Positions 16,475-25,639 of a stretch of 64,000 nucleotides of DNA are shown piece by piece (the stretch's first letter is position 1; every line of letters begins with the position of its first letter). The position numbers were made by a program, and so were the translations under genes. Origin of the DNA: RGIG7111 sp036839975. GTDB taxonomy: Bacteria > Bacillota > Clostridia > Peptostreptococcales > Anaerovoracaceae. A model generated the notes under the pieces. The model saw only the letters and a list, made by a program, of their open reading frames with translations, was not told the origin of the DNA and made no database searches. Location of the stretch: the NCBI GenBank assembly GCA_036839975.1, contig DAISVU010000003.1, positions 1 to 64,000 of the forward strand. The letters run 5' to 3'.

Positions 16475-17758
16475 ATGAATGGGGCTGTTCACTGTAAATT
16501 ATCAACCTTAATGGGAGCCAACCGGATGTCTGTCCAGGATGTCCACAAGGGGACGGGATTATCGCGGAATACAATATCAAATTTATATCATGATAAAGCA
16601 ACCAGAGTCGATTATGAAACTATAAGTAGATTGTGCTGTTTTTTTAAGTGTGATATCAGTGACATGTTTTCCTTTAGCAATGAGGATTCTCATGAAATAG
16701 CGAAATCTGTGGTGACAGATGATAAGAGTGGGCACCCTACTCATGTGTCGCTCTTTTCGGGCTGTGGCGGATTAGACTTAGGGTTTGATCAAGCAGGGTT
16801 TAAGAGGCTATGGGCTAATGATTTTGATAAAGATGCTCAAGCAGTATATAGATTAAACCTTGGCGACATTGACGGCAGAGATATAACCCAGGTCGATGCC
16901 TCTGAAATACCCGATTGTGATGTTATTACAGCTGGGTTCCCTTGCCAGCCGTTTTCTAATGCAGGCAATCGAAAAGGTGTTCATGATTCGAGGGGGATGT
17001 TGTATCAGGAATGCTTAAGAATAATTGAGGCAAAAATGCCCAAGGTAATTCTTTTTGAAAATGTTAAAGGATTGATGTCAACAAAATATATCGATGGCAG
17101 AAGGTTGGTTGACGTCATAGCAAGTGATCTTGAGAATATGGATGATGTGGGATACAACGTGACTTATGAAGTCTTAAATGCGAGTGACTATCGTGTCCCA
17201 CAGAATAGACAACGTCTGATTATGATTGGAGTCAGAAAGGATTTGGGGATTACATTTGAATTTCCGGAAAAGCAATCAAAAGAAGGGTTAGAAGTAGGGA
17301 ATATTTTAGATATTCCTGAAGATGTACCAAATCAGGTTGACTGGCCACTATCACCGCAAGCTCAATCAATGATAGAAAAAATTCCTGAAGGAGGATCTTG
17401 GAAAAGCATAGATTATGAGGACTTATCTCCACGCTTTCAAAGAATCAGAGATGATATGAAACGTTATCATGCTCCGAACTTTTATAGGCGGTTTGCACGA
17501 AATGAAATAAATGGAACAATAACTGCTTCCGCTCAGCCAGAAAATTGTGGCATTGTTCATCCTACGAAGAACAGAAGATATACCATTAGGGAAATTGCCA
17601 GAAGTCAAACTTTCCCGGATGATTTTGTGTTTATCGATGATGGCCTAAAAAACATCACGGCCATGTATAAAGTGATAGGAAACGCCGTTCCTGTTAAAAT
17701 GGCAAATGCTGTAGCTAATGCTATCATGGAACAGGTGTTTGATGATAAAGAAGAGTAG
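16475..17758 (+). CDS. DNA (cytosine-5-)-methyltransferase with N-terminal XRE helix-turn-helix
   Basis: This 427-residue fusion has an XRE-type helix-turn-helix at residues about 8-62 (QDVHKGTGLSRNTISNLYH) and a full C5 methylase. The methylase has motif I LFSGCGGLDLGF (about 91-102), the catalytic PCQPFSNAG (cysteine near 155), ENVKG (about 194), QNRQR, a recognition domain, and IGNAVPVKMA (about 400). It would methylate cytosine in a specific DNA site using SAM. The HTH suggests autoregulation, as known for other C5 methylases with such domains. GAAGGAG precedes the ATG. It heads an operon with McrB- and McrC-like genes, so it is probably the protective half of a restriction system. Confidence 0.92.
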   Translation: MNGAVHCKLSTLMGANRMSVQDVHKGTGLSRNTISNLYHDKATRVDYETISRLCCFFKCDISDMFSFSNEDSHEIAKSVVTDDKSGHPTHVSLFSGCGGLDLGFDQAGFKRLWANDFDKDAQAVYRLNLGDIDGRDITQVDASEIPDCDVITAGFPCQPFSNAGNRKGVHDSRGMLYQECLRIIEAKMPKVILFENVKGLMSTKYIDGRRLVDVIASDLENMDDVGYNVTYEVLNASDYRVPQNRQRLIMIGVRKDLGITFEFPEKQSKEGLEVGNILDIPEDVPNQVDWPLSPQAQSMIEKIPEGGSWKSIDYEDLSPRFQRIRDDMKRYHAPNFYRRFARNEINGTITASAQPENCGIVHPTKNRRYTIREIARSQTFPDDFVFIDDGLKNITAMYKVIGNAVPVKMANAVANAIMEQVFDDKEE

Positions 17759-17774
17759 ATTGTGAGGGTTGGCG

Positions 17775-20700
17775 ATGAATCAATATGTTTCAGAAAAAGC
17801 AATACAGGAGGCTATTGAATTCTTTCGTAAGAAGGAGTACGGGAAGCCTGAACAGATAGGTTTGTATTTTTTCTTTAAGGCAATGGGTGTAAACGAGTGG
17901 TCTTATACTGAATACCCAAAATGGGGCAGTATGGATGAATACCAGAGGCGGCAAGTTCTGAGGATACTATATGACTTAGCCGGAGTATTTGATGCCCAAA
18001 AGGAGACTGGACTGAAAAGAACTGCTCTATTTTCATTTTCTATTAGAAAGAAATACAAAGCAGGGACCTTTTATAACGGTGCCACACCTTTTCAACGATT
18101 AGGTTCAAGAGTATCAGATACTTTAGATAATGCATTAGTTAGCACCCTTCTGCAACGAGGCGGTGATGCTGATGAAGGAATTAAACTCCGTGAGGATTCA
18201 GTAGATAATCTTCTCGAAAACTATCTGAAAGGAAATAAGATTTCTTTAGAACTGATGGCTGCCTGGTATCATAGATTCTGGGAGATAGATATTCCACAGG
18301 GGGCAACGGAAAAGGATTTTTCTGATGTATGCGTTCTACACCTAATCAAACAACTGAAACTTACAGCTAATGATTATGATCGCTTGTTCTACTATCAGAA
18401 TAAGCTTATTGAGCAGAGTAACAATATGGTTTCAGGAGACAGTTTGAGACAATATCTTGCTATCGACAAAGATGTTGAACCCGAGATTTCAAAAGAGCCA
18501 TCACAAGATTTTATGCAAATGTATGCAACTGTAGGTAGCGATGAAGTGTCTGAGTTGTTAGAACAAAGGGGTAATGCGCTTACCGAGGAGGTTATAAAGT
18601 CTATACTTGAAGAAAATGACCAGAAGATAGTCGCTAATTTACCAGTACAGGCCAAATCTGATAGTAGCGTGAATCTCGACCAAGATGAGTATGCCCGAGC
18701 CGCAGAAATCATCAAGGAGCATCTTCTTGAAAGTAGTTTTCAGTTTGAAACCACAGATGAAGAAATCACAGATTTCTTGTATCAGTTCAGGGAAAAATTC
18801 TCACCAGAAGCCCTTAATAAGCTGACAGATCATAACATCCGCCAGGAAATGTTTTACACGAGTGAGCAGACAAATGACAGCCTTTGTTACTGGCTTGAAT
18901 TCAATTCCTTTAGTAGAAAAAAATACGGTAGTATAGCGGGCGGATCGGCATATAAGTTTGGCCTGTTCCAGAGAAAAGAAGACGGAGTTTGGATCTCCGG
19001 GACTCCGCTAAACACACAGGAACTGACTGAAGAAGAATCCCTGAAAAAGGCATACAGTATCCGTGACAAACTGGTCAAAGGAGCAGAAATCATAAAAGGA
19101 AAAACTTTTGATTCTGTTGATGATTACATAAAGCTTGAAGAAGAATTAAAGGAAGGGATCGGAGATTTCTACACCTATGTCTGGGTCATGAAGTATTTTC
19201 TGCTGATGTATCCGGAACATTTTACAGGATTCTACTGGGAAGGGTGGCAGCGTCATGTTCTTTATGCTCTTGGAATCAAGCCGGACGCATCATTCCTTGT
19301 CAGGAATGGACAGATTGCTTTGGTTATGAAACATACAGGATTATCTGTCCCTCATTTTGGAGCTGCAATCTACGACAGATTCGGATACGTTTTACAGTTT
19401 GTCAGAATCGGGACATCAGATTTGGATGGGAATAATTACTTCACAGAATGGTTGAAGAAGTCTATAGCTGCAATTGGATGGGGTGATCTCGGTGCACTTG
19501 ATGAGTATGACACAGGATCTTCATTGAATAAAACAGCCGTTGCTGAAAAAATGCAGGAACTCTATTATCCAGATGATAAGCGTATGGCTTCGAGAAAAGC
19601 AGGCGAAGTATCTACGTTCTATTCTTCAAACGAGAATACAGTCCTTGTTGCTATGGATGGTGAGAAGCTACTTGCGCTTGGAGACAAGGTAGGGGCATAT
19701 AAATACGATAGTAATGCTGTGTTTCCACATCAGAAATCAGTAAAGTGGCATAGATGTTTTGACCCGGACGATAATTTGCCAAAGAAGTCAGAGGGGCATC
19801 TTACAACCTGCAAACAGTTATCTGATGATGATAATTTAATGCTTCTGTATCATAAATACTATTATGATATTGATGATAGAAGCGGAGAAATCCCATTGGC
19901 GGTTCAGACATCGGATACAGGAGAGAAGAAGGACAGTGACAAATCAGATAATGAGAATAGTTTCAGGGCATGGATGGCAGGACAGGTTACTGTGAACGGA
20001 ACGGCTCCATCACCGAGCATGATCAGTAACAACTGCTCCGCTCTGAAAAAAGTCTGCCAGCTGATGGATATCATAGAATATCCGGATATTCAGAGCGTTT
20101 TTGAAATCACAGACATAGATACCTTTGTCGATATCAAAGACATCATAAAAGGTCATCACGATTATGATGAGGTCAACAAGGCCTGTAATAACCGATTCCT
20201 TAGCACCGCTCTAAACTGGTACGAGAAATATCTGAATGAGATCCATGAGGCTGAAGAGGAAGAGGCGGTAGAGGAGACGCCGGATCCTTACAGCAAGGAA
20301 GCCTTCCTTGAGAAAGTATTTCTTACACCGGAAGAGTACGACAAATTATATAAACTGCTCCTGTATAAGAAAAACGTGATCCTCCAGGGATCCCCAGGTG
20401 TGGGAAAGACCTTCCTCGCCAAAAGATTTGCATACTCGATTATTGGCGCGAAAGATGACAGGTATATCGAACTGATCCAGTTCCATCAGAATTACAGCTA
20501 CGAAGATTTCATTATGGGCTACAAGCCTACGGAAGACAGCTTTGAGCTGAAAACCGGAGTATTTTATAATTTCTGCAAGAAGGCGGCGAAGGACAAAGAC
20601 CATAAATACTTCTTCATCATTGATGAAATCAACCGCGGCAATCTTAGTAAGATATTCGGTGAACTCATGATGCTGATTGAAGGCGATAAGAGGGGAAAGG

Positions 20701-21155
20701 ATAATTGCCTTACCCTCGCCTATAGGAACGAGAAGTTCTATGTTCCTGAAAACGTGTATCTGATCGGCATGATGAACACGGCCGACCGCAGCCTGGCAAT
20801 GATGGACTATGCACTGAGAAGAAGATTCAGTTTCTTTGATGTGGAGCCGGCTTTCGGAAAGCCACAGTTCAAGGAATATCTCAAGGGCTATATTTCAGAT
20901 CCGGCTGTTGTCAGCAAGGTGATAAGCAGATTCACGGATCTGAATAAAAAAATTGCAGATGAAGAGAACTCCGGCCTTGGGAAAGGATTCTGTATAGGGC
21001 ACAGCTATTTCTGTAATCCTCCGGTAGAGGGACAGACCGATCAGGAATGGTATGACACAATTATCGAGTTCGAAGTATCCCCGCTCCTCGATGAATACTG
21101 GTGGGATGATAAGAACAAGGCAGAAGACTGCAGGAAAGAGTTAATGAAGGATTAA
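17775..21155 (+). CDS. McrB-like AAA+ GTPase restriction subunit
   Basis: This very large protein (1126 residues) has a long N-terminal part of unclear function (1-480), a middle region around 470-560 (WVMKYFLLMYPEHFTGFYWE) resembling DUF3578/MrcB N-terminal domains, and a C-terminal McrB AAA+ module. The module has Walker A GSPGVGKT (about 872-879), Walker B FFIIDEIN (about 945-952) and the MNTADRS signature (about 998-1004) that marks the McrB family and GTP use. It should form a ring motor driving DNA translocation with the McrC partner. The start at 17775 has GAGGG 6 nt upstream. The first third looks more AT-rich than the rest. Stop and mcrC start are 3 nt apart. Confidence 0.88.
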   Translation: MNQYVSEKAIQEAIEFFRKKEYGKPEQIGLYFFFKAMGVNEWSYTEYPKWGSMDEYQRRQVLRILYDLAGVFDAQKETGLKRTALFSFSIRKKYKAGTFYNGATPFQRLGSRVSDTLDNALVSTLLQRGGDADEGIKLREDSVDNLLENYLKGNKISLELMAAWYHRFWEIDIPQGATEKDFSDVCVLHLIKQLKLTANDYDRLFYYQNKLIEQSNNMVSGDSLRQYLAIDKDVEPEISKEPSQDFMQMYATVGSDEVSELLEQRGNALTEEVIKSILEENDQKIVANLPVQAKSDSSVNLDQDEYARAAEIIKEHLLESSFQFETTDEEITDFLYQFREKFSPEALNKLTDHNIRQEMFYTSEQTNDSLCYWLEFNSFSRKKYGSIAGGSAYKFGLFQRKEDGVWISGTPLNTQELTEEESLKKAYSIRDKLVKGAEIIKGKTFDSVDDYIKLEEELKEGIGDFYTYVWVMKYFLLMYPEHFTGFYWEGWQRHVLYALGIKPDASFLVRNGQIALVMKHTGLSVPHFGAAIYDRFGYVLQFVRIGTSDLDGNNYFTEWLKKSIAAIGWGDLGALDEYDTGSSLNKTAVAEKMQELYYPDDKRMASRKAGEVSTFYSSNENTVLVAMDGEKLLALGDKVGAYKYDSNAVFPHQKSVKWHRCFDPDDNLPKKSEGHLTTCKQLSDDDNLMLLYHKYYYDIDDRSGEIPLAVQTSDTGEKKDSDKSDNENSFRAWMAGQVTVNGTAPSPSMISNNCSALKKVCQLMDIIEYPDIQSVFEITDIDTFVDIKDIIKGHHDYDEVNKACNNRFLSTALNWYEKYLNEIHEAEEEEAVEETPDPYSKEAFLEKVFLTPEEYDKLYKLLLYKKNVILQGSPGVGKTFLAKRFAYSIIGAKDDRYIELIQFHQNYSYEDFIMGYKPTEDSFELKTGVFYNFCKKAAKDKDHKYFFIIDEINRGNLSKIFGELMMLIEGDKRGKDNCLTLAYRNEKFYVPENVYLIGMMNTADRSLAMMDYALRRRFSFFDVEPAFGKPQFKEYLKGYISDPAVVSKVISRFTDLNKKIADEENSGLGKGFCIGHSYFCNPPVEGQTDQEWYDTIIEFEVSPLLDEYWWDDKNKAEDCRKELMKD

Positions 21156-21158
21156 AGA

Positions 21159-22274
21159 ATGAGTGAGAGCAAGGCACCGATACCAATTAAAAATCTGTTT
21201 TATATGCTCTGCTATGCCTGGAACGTTCTGGCTGTTGCTGATGACATGAAGGTGGGCACGGATGACTTTGATGATGCCTACAATCTTCTGTCCCGTGTGT
21301 TTTCCTATGGTATCGGGAAACTGATCAGGCAGGGATTCCATCGCTCTTACATAGAGAACACGGAAGAACTGTCTACTCTTCGCGGCAAGATTCAGGTGCA
21401 GGAGAGCATGAGCAAGCTCACCGCACAGCGTAAAAAACTGATCTGCACATATGATGAGTACTCAACGAATGACCTCTTCAACCAGATCCTGAAATATACG
21501 ATGGATTCTCTTATCAGGAACCCGAATGTGAACACGGCCACAAAACGGAATCTGAAAAAACAGATGGTGTTCTTTGAAGGAATCGATTCTGTGCCGCCAA
21601 CGAAAACAAACAGGCAGAAACTGATTTTTAACAGGAACAACGTAACATATAAGCTGCTTATCAACATCGCCGTCATGCTGTACGACAACACCACGGTCAG
21701 TGAGGAGGATGGAAATAACACCTTCAAGGATTTCTATCGGCAGGAGCAGATGCATAAGGTCTTTGAGATGTTCATCCTGAATTTCTATAAGATTCATCTG
21801 GATTCGGATGTTTACCGCGTCCATGCCCCGAAGATAAACTGGCATCTTGAAGAGGGTGCAGCAGACATATGGGGAGACTTCTTTGAGGTGGATGAGAATC
21901 CTGGAGACAGAAGAACGGATATCGTTCTTGAAAATAAGAAGCTGAATCTGCAGCTTATCTTCGATGCGAAGTATTACAAAAACACATTTGTCAGCGCTTA
22001 TATGAATTCTGACGATGAGCGGGCGAGAACCGGACATCTTAACCAGGTCAGAGGATATCTCATCGATAGTGATTTTCTGGGAGATAAAATGGGCGCACTG
22101 ATCTACCCAATGGTTAACAGTGACCTTGCTAAGGGGAAACTGTATCCGATACAGGGCTCCAACATAATGGTAAAAACCATCAATCTCAACACGGAATGGA
22201 AAAATATCGAAGCAGATCTGCTTGGTTTTGTCCGGAAGTTTGAACTGGGATATGCGAGAATAAAAAAGAAGTAA
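21159..22274 (+). CDS. McrC-like nuclease subunit
   Basis: This 371-residue protein has the McrC architecture. The N-terminal part begins IPIKNLFYMLCYAWNVL, with an STLRGKIQV segment, and the C-terminal PD-(D/E)xK nuclease core carries TDIVLEN then LIFDAKYYK at about residues 253-272. It would be the DNA-cutting partner of the McrB-like motor. In E. coli McrBC cuts methylated DNA. In LlaJI-type systems the homologous pair cuts unmethylated sites protected by companion methylases. The gene lies 3 nt after mcrB. Confidence 0.88.
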   Translation: MSESKAPIPIKNLFYMLCYAWNVLAVADDMKVGTDDFDDAYNLLSRVFSYGIGKLIRQGFHRSYIENTEELSTLRGKIQVQESMSKLTAQRKKLICTYDEYSTNDLFNQILKYTMDSLIRNPNVNTATKRNLKKQMVFFEGIDSVPPTKTNRQKLIFNRNNVTYKLLINIAVMLYDNTTVSEEDGNNTFKDFYRQEQMHKVFEMFILNFYKIHLDSDVYRVHAPKINWHLEEGAADIWGDFFEVDENPGDRRTDIVLENKKLNLQLIFDAKYYKNTFVSAYMNSDDERARTGHLNQVRGYLIDSDFLGDKMGALIYPMVNSDLAKGKLYPIQGSNIMVKTINLNTEWKNIEADLLGFVRKFELGYARIKKK

Positions 22275-22289
22275 AAGGGGATGAGCCGA

Positions 22290-24173
22290 ATGGCAGGAAA
22301 CAGGTCATTCAAAGAATATGTAAAAGACAAATGCTATAACGGCTTATATGAGACAGCAGAGAATTTTGTTGCTGACAACTGGGAATCGATGAATCTGTAT
22401 ACCAGGAAGGTTCATCGTATCGGTTCTGTAGACATGGCCGATGCCAGTATAGAAAGAGTTTATGTGAGGGATCTTCCGGGTACCAGGGTCGCATTTGAGG
22501 TCGGTCTTGAGCTCACACTCGATGTCCATGAAGGGGATTATCACTATGACGAAACCGATCAGTGCAGCCCGTGGATCCGTGTATACTGCGAGGGGGATCT
22601 TGCCTGCGGTCTGGATGACTGGGAGATAGAAAAAGTCGAAAAGTACAGCAGTAAGAATGCTCCGCCTAACTCCATGTCCGATGCACTTGTCCCATACATT
22701 CCTTATGACAAGCTGGATGAGGCAGCAGAAGAATTCCTGAAGAAGTACTATCCGGATGCTCTTAAGGTCACACCATATGGACAGCCTCCGGTCAGCGTAG
22801 ATCCTCTTGAGATAGCAAAGAGCCTGTCGCTCGAAGTAAAACAGCAGCGGATTCGTGAGGATGCTTCGGTTTTTGGCCAGATTTATTTTGAGGATACTGA
22901 AGCGGAAATGTTTGATGCAAAATCGGGGGAACCAGTGGTCATGCATATTGATGCCGGAACTATTGTGTTTGACCCGAAGATGTTCCTTCTCCGTAATCTG
23001 GGCTGCGTCAACAATACCATCATCCATGAATGCGTTCACTGGGATAAGCACCGGAAAGTCTTCATGCTTGAAAAACTCTATAATTCCGCTGCATCCAATA
23101 TCAGCTGTGAAGTGGTGGGCGGTGCTGCATCTGCTGTGGCACGGACTGCGGCAGAACAGATGGAGAAGCAGGCAAACCAGCTGACACCAAGAATCCAGAT
23201 GCCCGCACGACCGTTTGCAATCAAGGCGAAGGAATATATCGGGCAGTTCATGCGGCAGAACAATGCCAAGCATGAAAATGAAGTGATGGAACAGGTCATC
23301 ACTGCCCTTGAGACAGATTTTGCAGTATCACGGCAGGCGGCGAAAATCAGGCTCGTAGAGCTGGGATTCGAGTCTGCGATAGGTACCTATACCTATTTGG
23401 ATGACCATTATGTCAAACCGCACACTTTCCGGAAGGGAACTCTGAAGGTAAACCAGACGTTTTCCATTTCGACCCAGGATGCAGCAGTAGAGCGGTTTGT
23501 GAATCCGGATCTCCGCAAACTGACGGAGAGCGGAGATTATCTCTTCATCGATAACCATTATGTCTATAATGCTCCTCTGTATGTAGAGCGAGATGAGAAT
23601 GGAAAACTTGATCTGACGGATTATGCCCGGTCACATATGGATGAGTGCTGCCTGGTCTTCGATATGAAGATCACCAGCAAGGTCGGCGAGGAGTACCATA
23701 CTGTCTGCTATCTGAACCGTGAGGACAGCAATGTCACTTTTGAGGTGAAGTTCCATAACGGATATCAGAATGCTCCTCAGGAACGCCAGGTTGCAATGCG
23801 GAAGAAACAGCAGGAAGAGGAGCTCGCCATCCGCAAGCAGATGACTGATGATCCGGAGCAATGCATGGAACTTCTGCTGGAATGGCGTGGCATGAAATAT
23901 ACAGATCTCGGAGATGCCATCGATATCAACCCGAAGACCATCAGCCGTACCGTGAAAGGAACGACTGCACCGAAAGTGGAAACGGCAGCTCTGATCTGTT
24001 TTGGAATGCATCTGCCGCCAACAATCAGTTTCAAACTCATGGAAGTCCTGGGGTGTAAGCTGAACCCTGTAAATCCGGCGCATCAGTGGATCAGCGAGGC
24101 ACTGTACATCAAGTATCCGGAGCCAATTTGGGCGGTCCGGGAGTATCTGGCTCCGTATGGAGTAGAAATTTAA
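22290..24173 (+). CDS. ImmA/IrrE-type metallopeptidase with C-terminal helix-turn-helix
   Basis: This 627-residue protein has a zinc-peptidase motif IHECVHWDKH (HExxH, about residues 246-255) embedded in an ImmA/IrrE-like domain (about 180-320). Residues about 325-530 carry no fold I recognise. A helix-turn-helix with DLGDAIDINPKTISRTVKG lies at about 545-565. The usual order in such proteins is HTH first, peptidase second. I chose the ATG at 22290 because AAAGGGG lies 9 nt before it; the ATG at 22281 is too close. It follows mcrC by 15 nt and probably shares its transcript. ImmA-type enzymes cleave repressors to switch on mobile elements or stress responses; the target here is unknown. Confidence 0.75.
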   Translation: MAGNRSFKEYVKDKCYNGLYETAENFVADNWESMNLYTRKVHRIGSVDMADASIERVYVRDLPGTRVAFEVGLELTLDVHEGDYHYDETDQCSPWIRVYCEGDLACGLDDWEIEKVEKYSSKNAPPNSMSDALVPYIPYDKLDEAAEEFLKKYYPDALKVTPYGQPPVSVDPLEIAKSLSLEVKQQRIREDASVFGQIYFEDTEAEMFDAKSGEPVVMHIDAGTIVFDPKMFLLRNLGCVNNTIIHECVHWDKHRKVFMLEKLYNSAASNISCEVVGGAASAVARTAAEQMEKQANQLTPRIQMPARPFAIKAKEYIGQFMRQNNAKHENEVMEQVITALETDFAVSRQAAKIRLVELGFESAIGTYTYLDDHYVKPHTFRKGTLKVNQTFSISTQDAAVERFVNPDLRKLTESGDYLFIDNHYVYNAPLYVERDENGKLDLTDYARSHMDECCLVFDMKITSKVGEEYHTVCYLNREDSNVTFEVKFHNGYQNAPQERQVAMRKKQQEEELAIRKQMTDDPEQCMELLLEWRGMKYTDLGDAIDINPKTISRTVKGTTAPKVETAALICFGMHLPPTISFKLMEVLGCKLNPVNPAHQWISEALYIKYPEPIWAVREYLAPYGVEI

Positions 24174-24192
24174 AATTTTTTCGGCAAAAAAC

Positions 24193-24207
24193 GGACACGC
24201 CATGTCC
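24193..24207. promoter_or_regulatory. Palindromic operator-like site, copy 1
   Basis: GGACACGCCATGTCC is a 7-bp inverted repeat with one mismatch around a central C. It lies between the metallopeptidase gene and the promoter of the XRE gene. A nearly identical copy occurs at 25598-25612. Confidence 0.5.
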
Positions 24208-24272
24208 AGTTGTTACGTTCATCACAATCGTGGTGGGCGTTATTTTTGTACCGTAAAATTACATTTGAATCA

Positions 24273-24301
24273 TTGACGATTAACAGTTCAAATGATAGAA
24301 T
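24273..24301 (+). promoter_or_regulatory. Sigma-A promoter of the XRE regulator gene
   Basis: TTGACG at 24273-24278, a 17-nt spacer and TAGAAT at 24296-24301 lie 29 nt before the start codon, giving a short leader. Confidence 0.65.
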
Positions 24302-24329
24302 AACAGTACAATAGCAAAGGAGGAATATC

Positions 24330-25292
24330 ATGTCCCGACAGTTTGATGAGTATATGGCAGATCGTTTCGATTTGTACGGGGAAGAATATGTATTAGTGGA
24401 TCCGGTCAATTCCGAAGAACTGGAATCTGCAGTCAAAGTCAAGAATGCTCTTGAGACGTACATCAGTGCATTGATGCATGACGATGATTCCAGAGATGGG
24501 TATGAGAGTCTTCTTCAGCAGCAGGTCGATTACATAAAGGGTTATGCGGAATCGGTCGGAGAGTTCAACAATACTGTTCTCGCGAACAACATAGCGTATC
24601 TGACCAAGAAAACAGGTCTTCGTATAGGGGAACTCGAGGAGATGCTGGAAATCAGCGCAGGATATATATCAAGGACGATGAAAGAAGACTCTAAAAGGAA
24701 AATCAGCATTGATATCGTCTGGAAAATCGCACAGATATTTAATATCGACATCAAGGCGCTGACGGAAAATGAGCTGTGGGTGCCGCGCCACAATGTTGAT
24801 CTTTTCGTCAGATTCATGCGCAGGCTCACAGAAGATACCCATGACGGATACTTCAGTTGGGAATACGGCGGCGGCTATATGGTCATGCTTGAGGAAAGGT
24901 TCAGAGAGATTGGTCTTATCACAGAAGACGAAGACGAGGAGAAGACAGCTGTTTATCACCCTGTAGAACATCTGAATCCTGCGGTTAAATGGGTCCTGGC
25001 GAAGGATATCATGTACATCGAATGCTTTGAAAAGAACAAGGATCTGGTCGTGATACCATACAGGAATGCTGAAAAGGAAAGCATGACGGGCTTCGACTTC
25101 ATTTTCAGCTGGGAAGACGAAGACGGGTGGAAATGGGAGAAGTTCTTTTATACAAGCGATGATCCGTATTACACCCTTCACGAGGAGGCTGAAAAACTGT
25201 TCGATGCAATAGAAAACAATGTTGATGATGTCAGGCTGTCATCAGGACTGCAGGAGATGATCACGAACTATGTGAATGCAGGGAGGCCGTAA
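24330..25292 (+). CDS. XRE-family helix-turn-helix regulator
   Basis: This 320-residue protein has an acidic N-terminus and an XRE/Cro-type helix-turn-helix at residues about 85-150 (LANNIAYLTKKTGLRIGELEEM, then SAGYISRTMKED). The C-terminal part (about 155-320) is acidic and tryptophan-rich with no recognised fold. AAAGGAGG precedes the ATG and a good promoter stands just upstream. It overlaps the next 61-aa gene at a shared base (TAATG). The pair could be a regulator with a small effector or an antitoxin-toxin-like unit; this is inference from layout only. Confidence 0.7.
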   Translation: MSRQFDEYMADRFDLYGEEYVLVDPVNSEELESAVKVKNALETYISALMHDDDSRDGYESLLQQQVDYIKGYAESVGEFNNTVLANNIAYLTKKTGLRIGELEEMLEISAGYISRTMKEDSKRKISIDIVWKIAQIFNIDIKALTENELWVPRHNVDLFVRFMRRLTEDTHDGYFSWEYGGGYMVMLEERFREIGLITEDEDEEKTAVYHPVEHLNPAVKWVLAKDIMYIECFEKNKDLVVIPYRNAEKESMTGFDFIFSWEDEDGWKWEKFFYTSDDPYYTLHEEAEKLFDAIENNVDDVRLSSGLQEMITNYVNAGRP

Positions 25293-25477
25293 TGATTGAA
25301 AGAGCGATAAGAAATCTTCATAGTGATAAGCCGAGCCCGCCCATGTTCTGTAAGGTGATCGTCAAAGGCGAAGAGGTTTATCTGGAATGTAAGAACAACA
25401 AGAAATATGAGACCATTCCGTGGGAGGATGTGGTCTACCAGGTAGAGGCGGCGAAAAAAGACGCAGCCAAGAAATAA
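25292..25477 (+). CDS. Small conserved-looking protein of unknown function
   Basis: This 61-residue protein starts MIERAIRNLHSDKPSPPMFC and ends in a lysine- and alanine-rich tail. It starts on the last base of the XRE gene, so it is translationally coupled to it. The middle (KVIVKGEEVYLECKNNKKYE) predicts a small beta fold. I do not recognise a family. A strong terminator follows 45 nt later, closing the island. Confidence 0.55.
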   Translation: MIERAIRNLHSDKPSPPMFCKVIVKGEEVYLECKNNKKYETIPWEDVVYQVEAAKKDAAKK

Positions 25478-25522
25478 TCAGAAGCTACCGCAACAAGTCC
25501 CGTATCCAACCGAGGAACTGAC

Positions 25523-25576
25523 CGCCGGAGTTATCTATTATAGCCAGAAGGCTAAGTAGGTAACTCCGGCGTTTTT
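25523..25576 (+). terminator. Strong terminator closing the immunity island
   Basis: CGCCGGAGTTA at 25523-25533 pairs perfectly with TAACTCCGGCG at 25561-25571, followed by TTTTT. An inner hairpin TAGCC-AGAA-GGCTA lies at 25541-25554. Confidence 0.9.
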
Positions 25577-25591
25577 GCGTTTTAAGGGGTT

Positions 25592-25620
25592 TTGACCGGA
25601 CATGCCATGTCCGTTATTCA
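25592..25620 (+). promoter_or_regulatory. Putative promoter with palindromic operator in its spacer
   Basis: TTGACC at 25592-25597 is followed after exactly 17 nt by TATTCA at 25615-25620. The spacer contains the perfect palindrome GGACATG-C-CATGTCC (25598-25612), copy 2 of the site at 24193. A repressor bound there would block RNA polymerase. The -10 match is weak (three of six). It would drive the structured leader and the phage early genes. Confidence 0.45.
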
Positions 25621-25639
25621 AAATAATTATGGCGTACAT

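Noticed and set aside
22344..23273. 309-aa open frame on the minus strand under the metallopeptidase gene
   Set aside because: It is a shadow of the sense gene with its HExxH motif; composition is rich in cysteine and histidine without ordered motifs.
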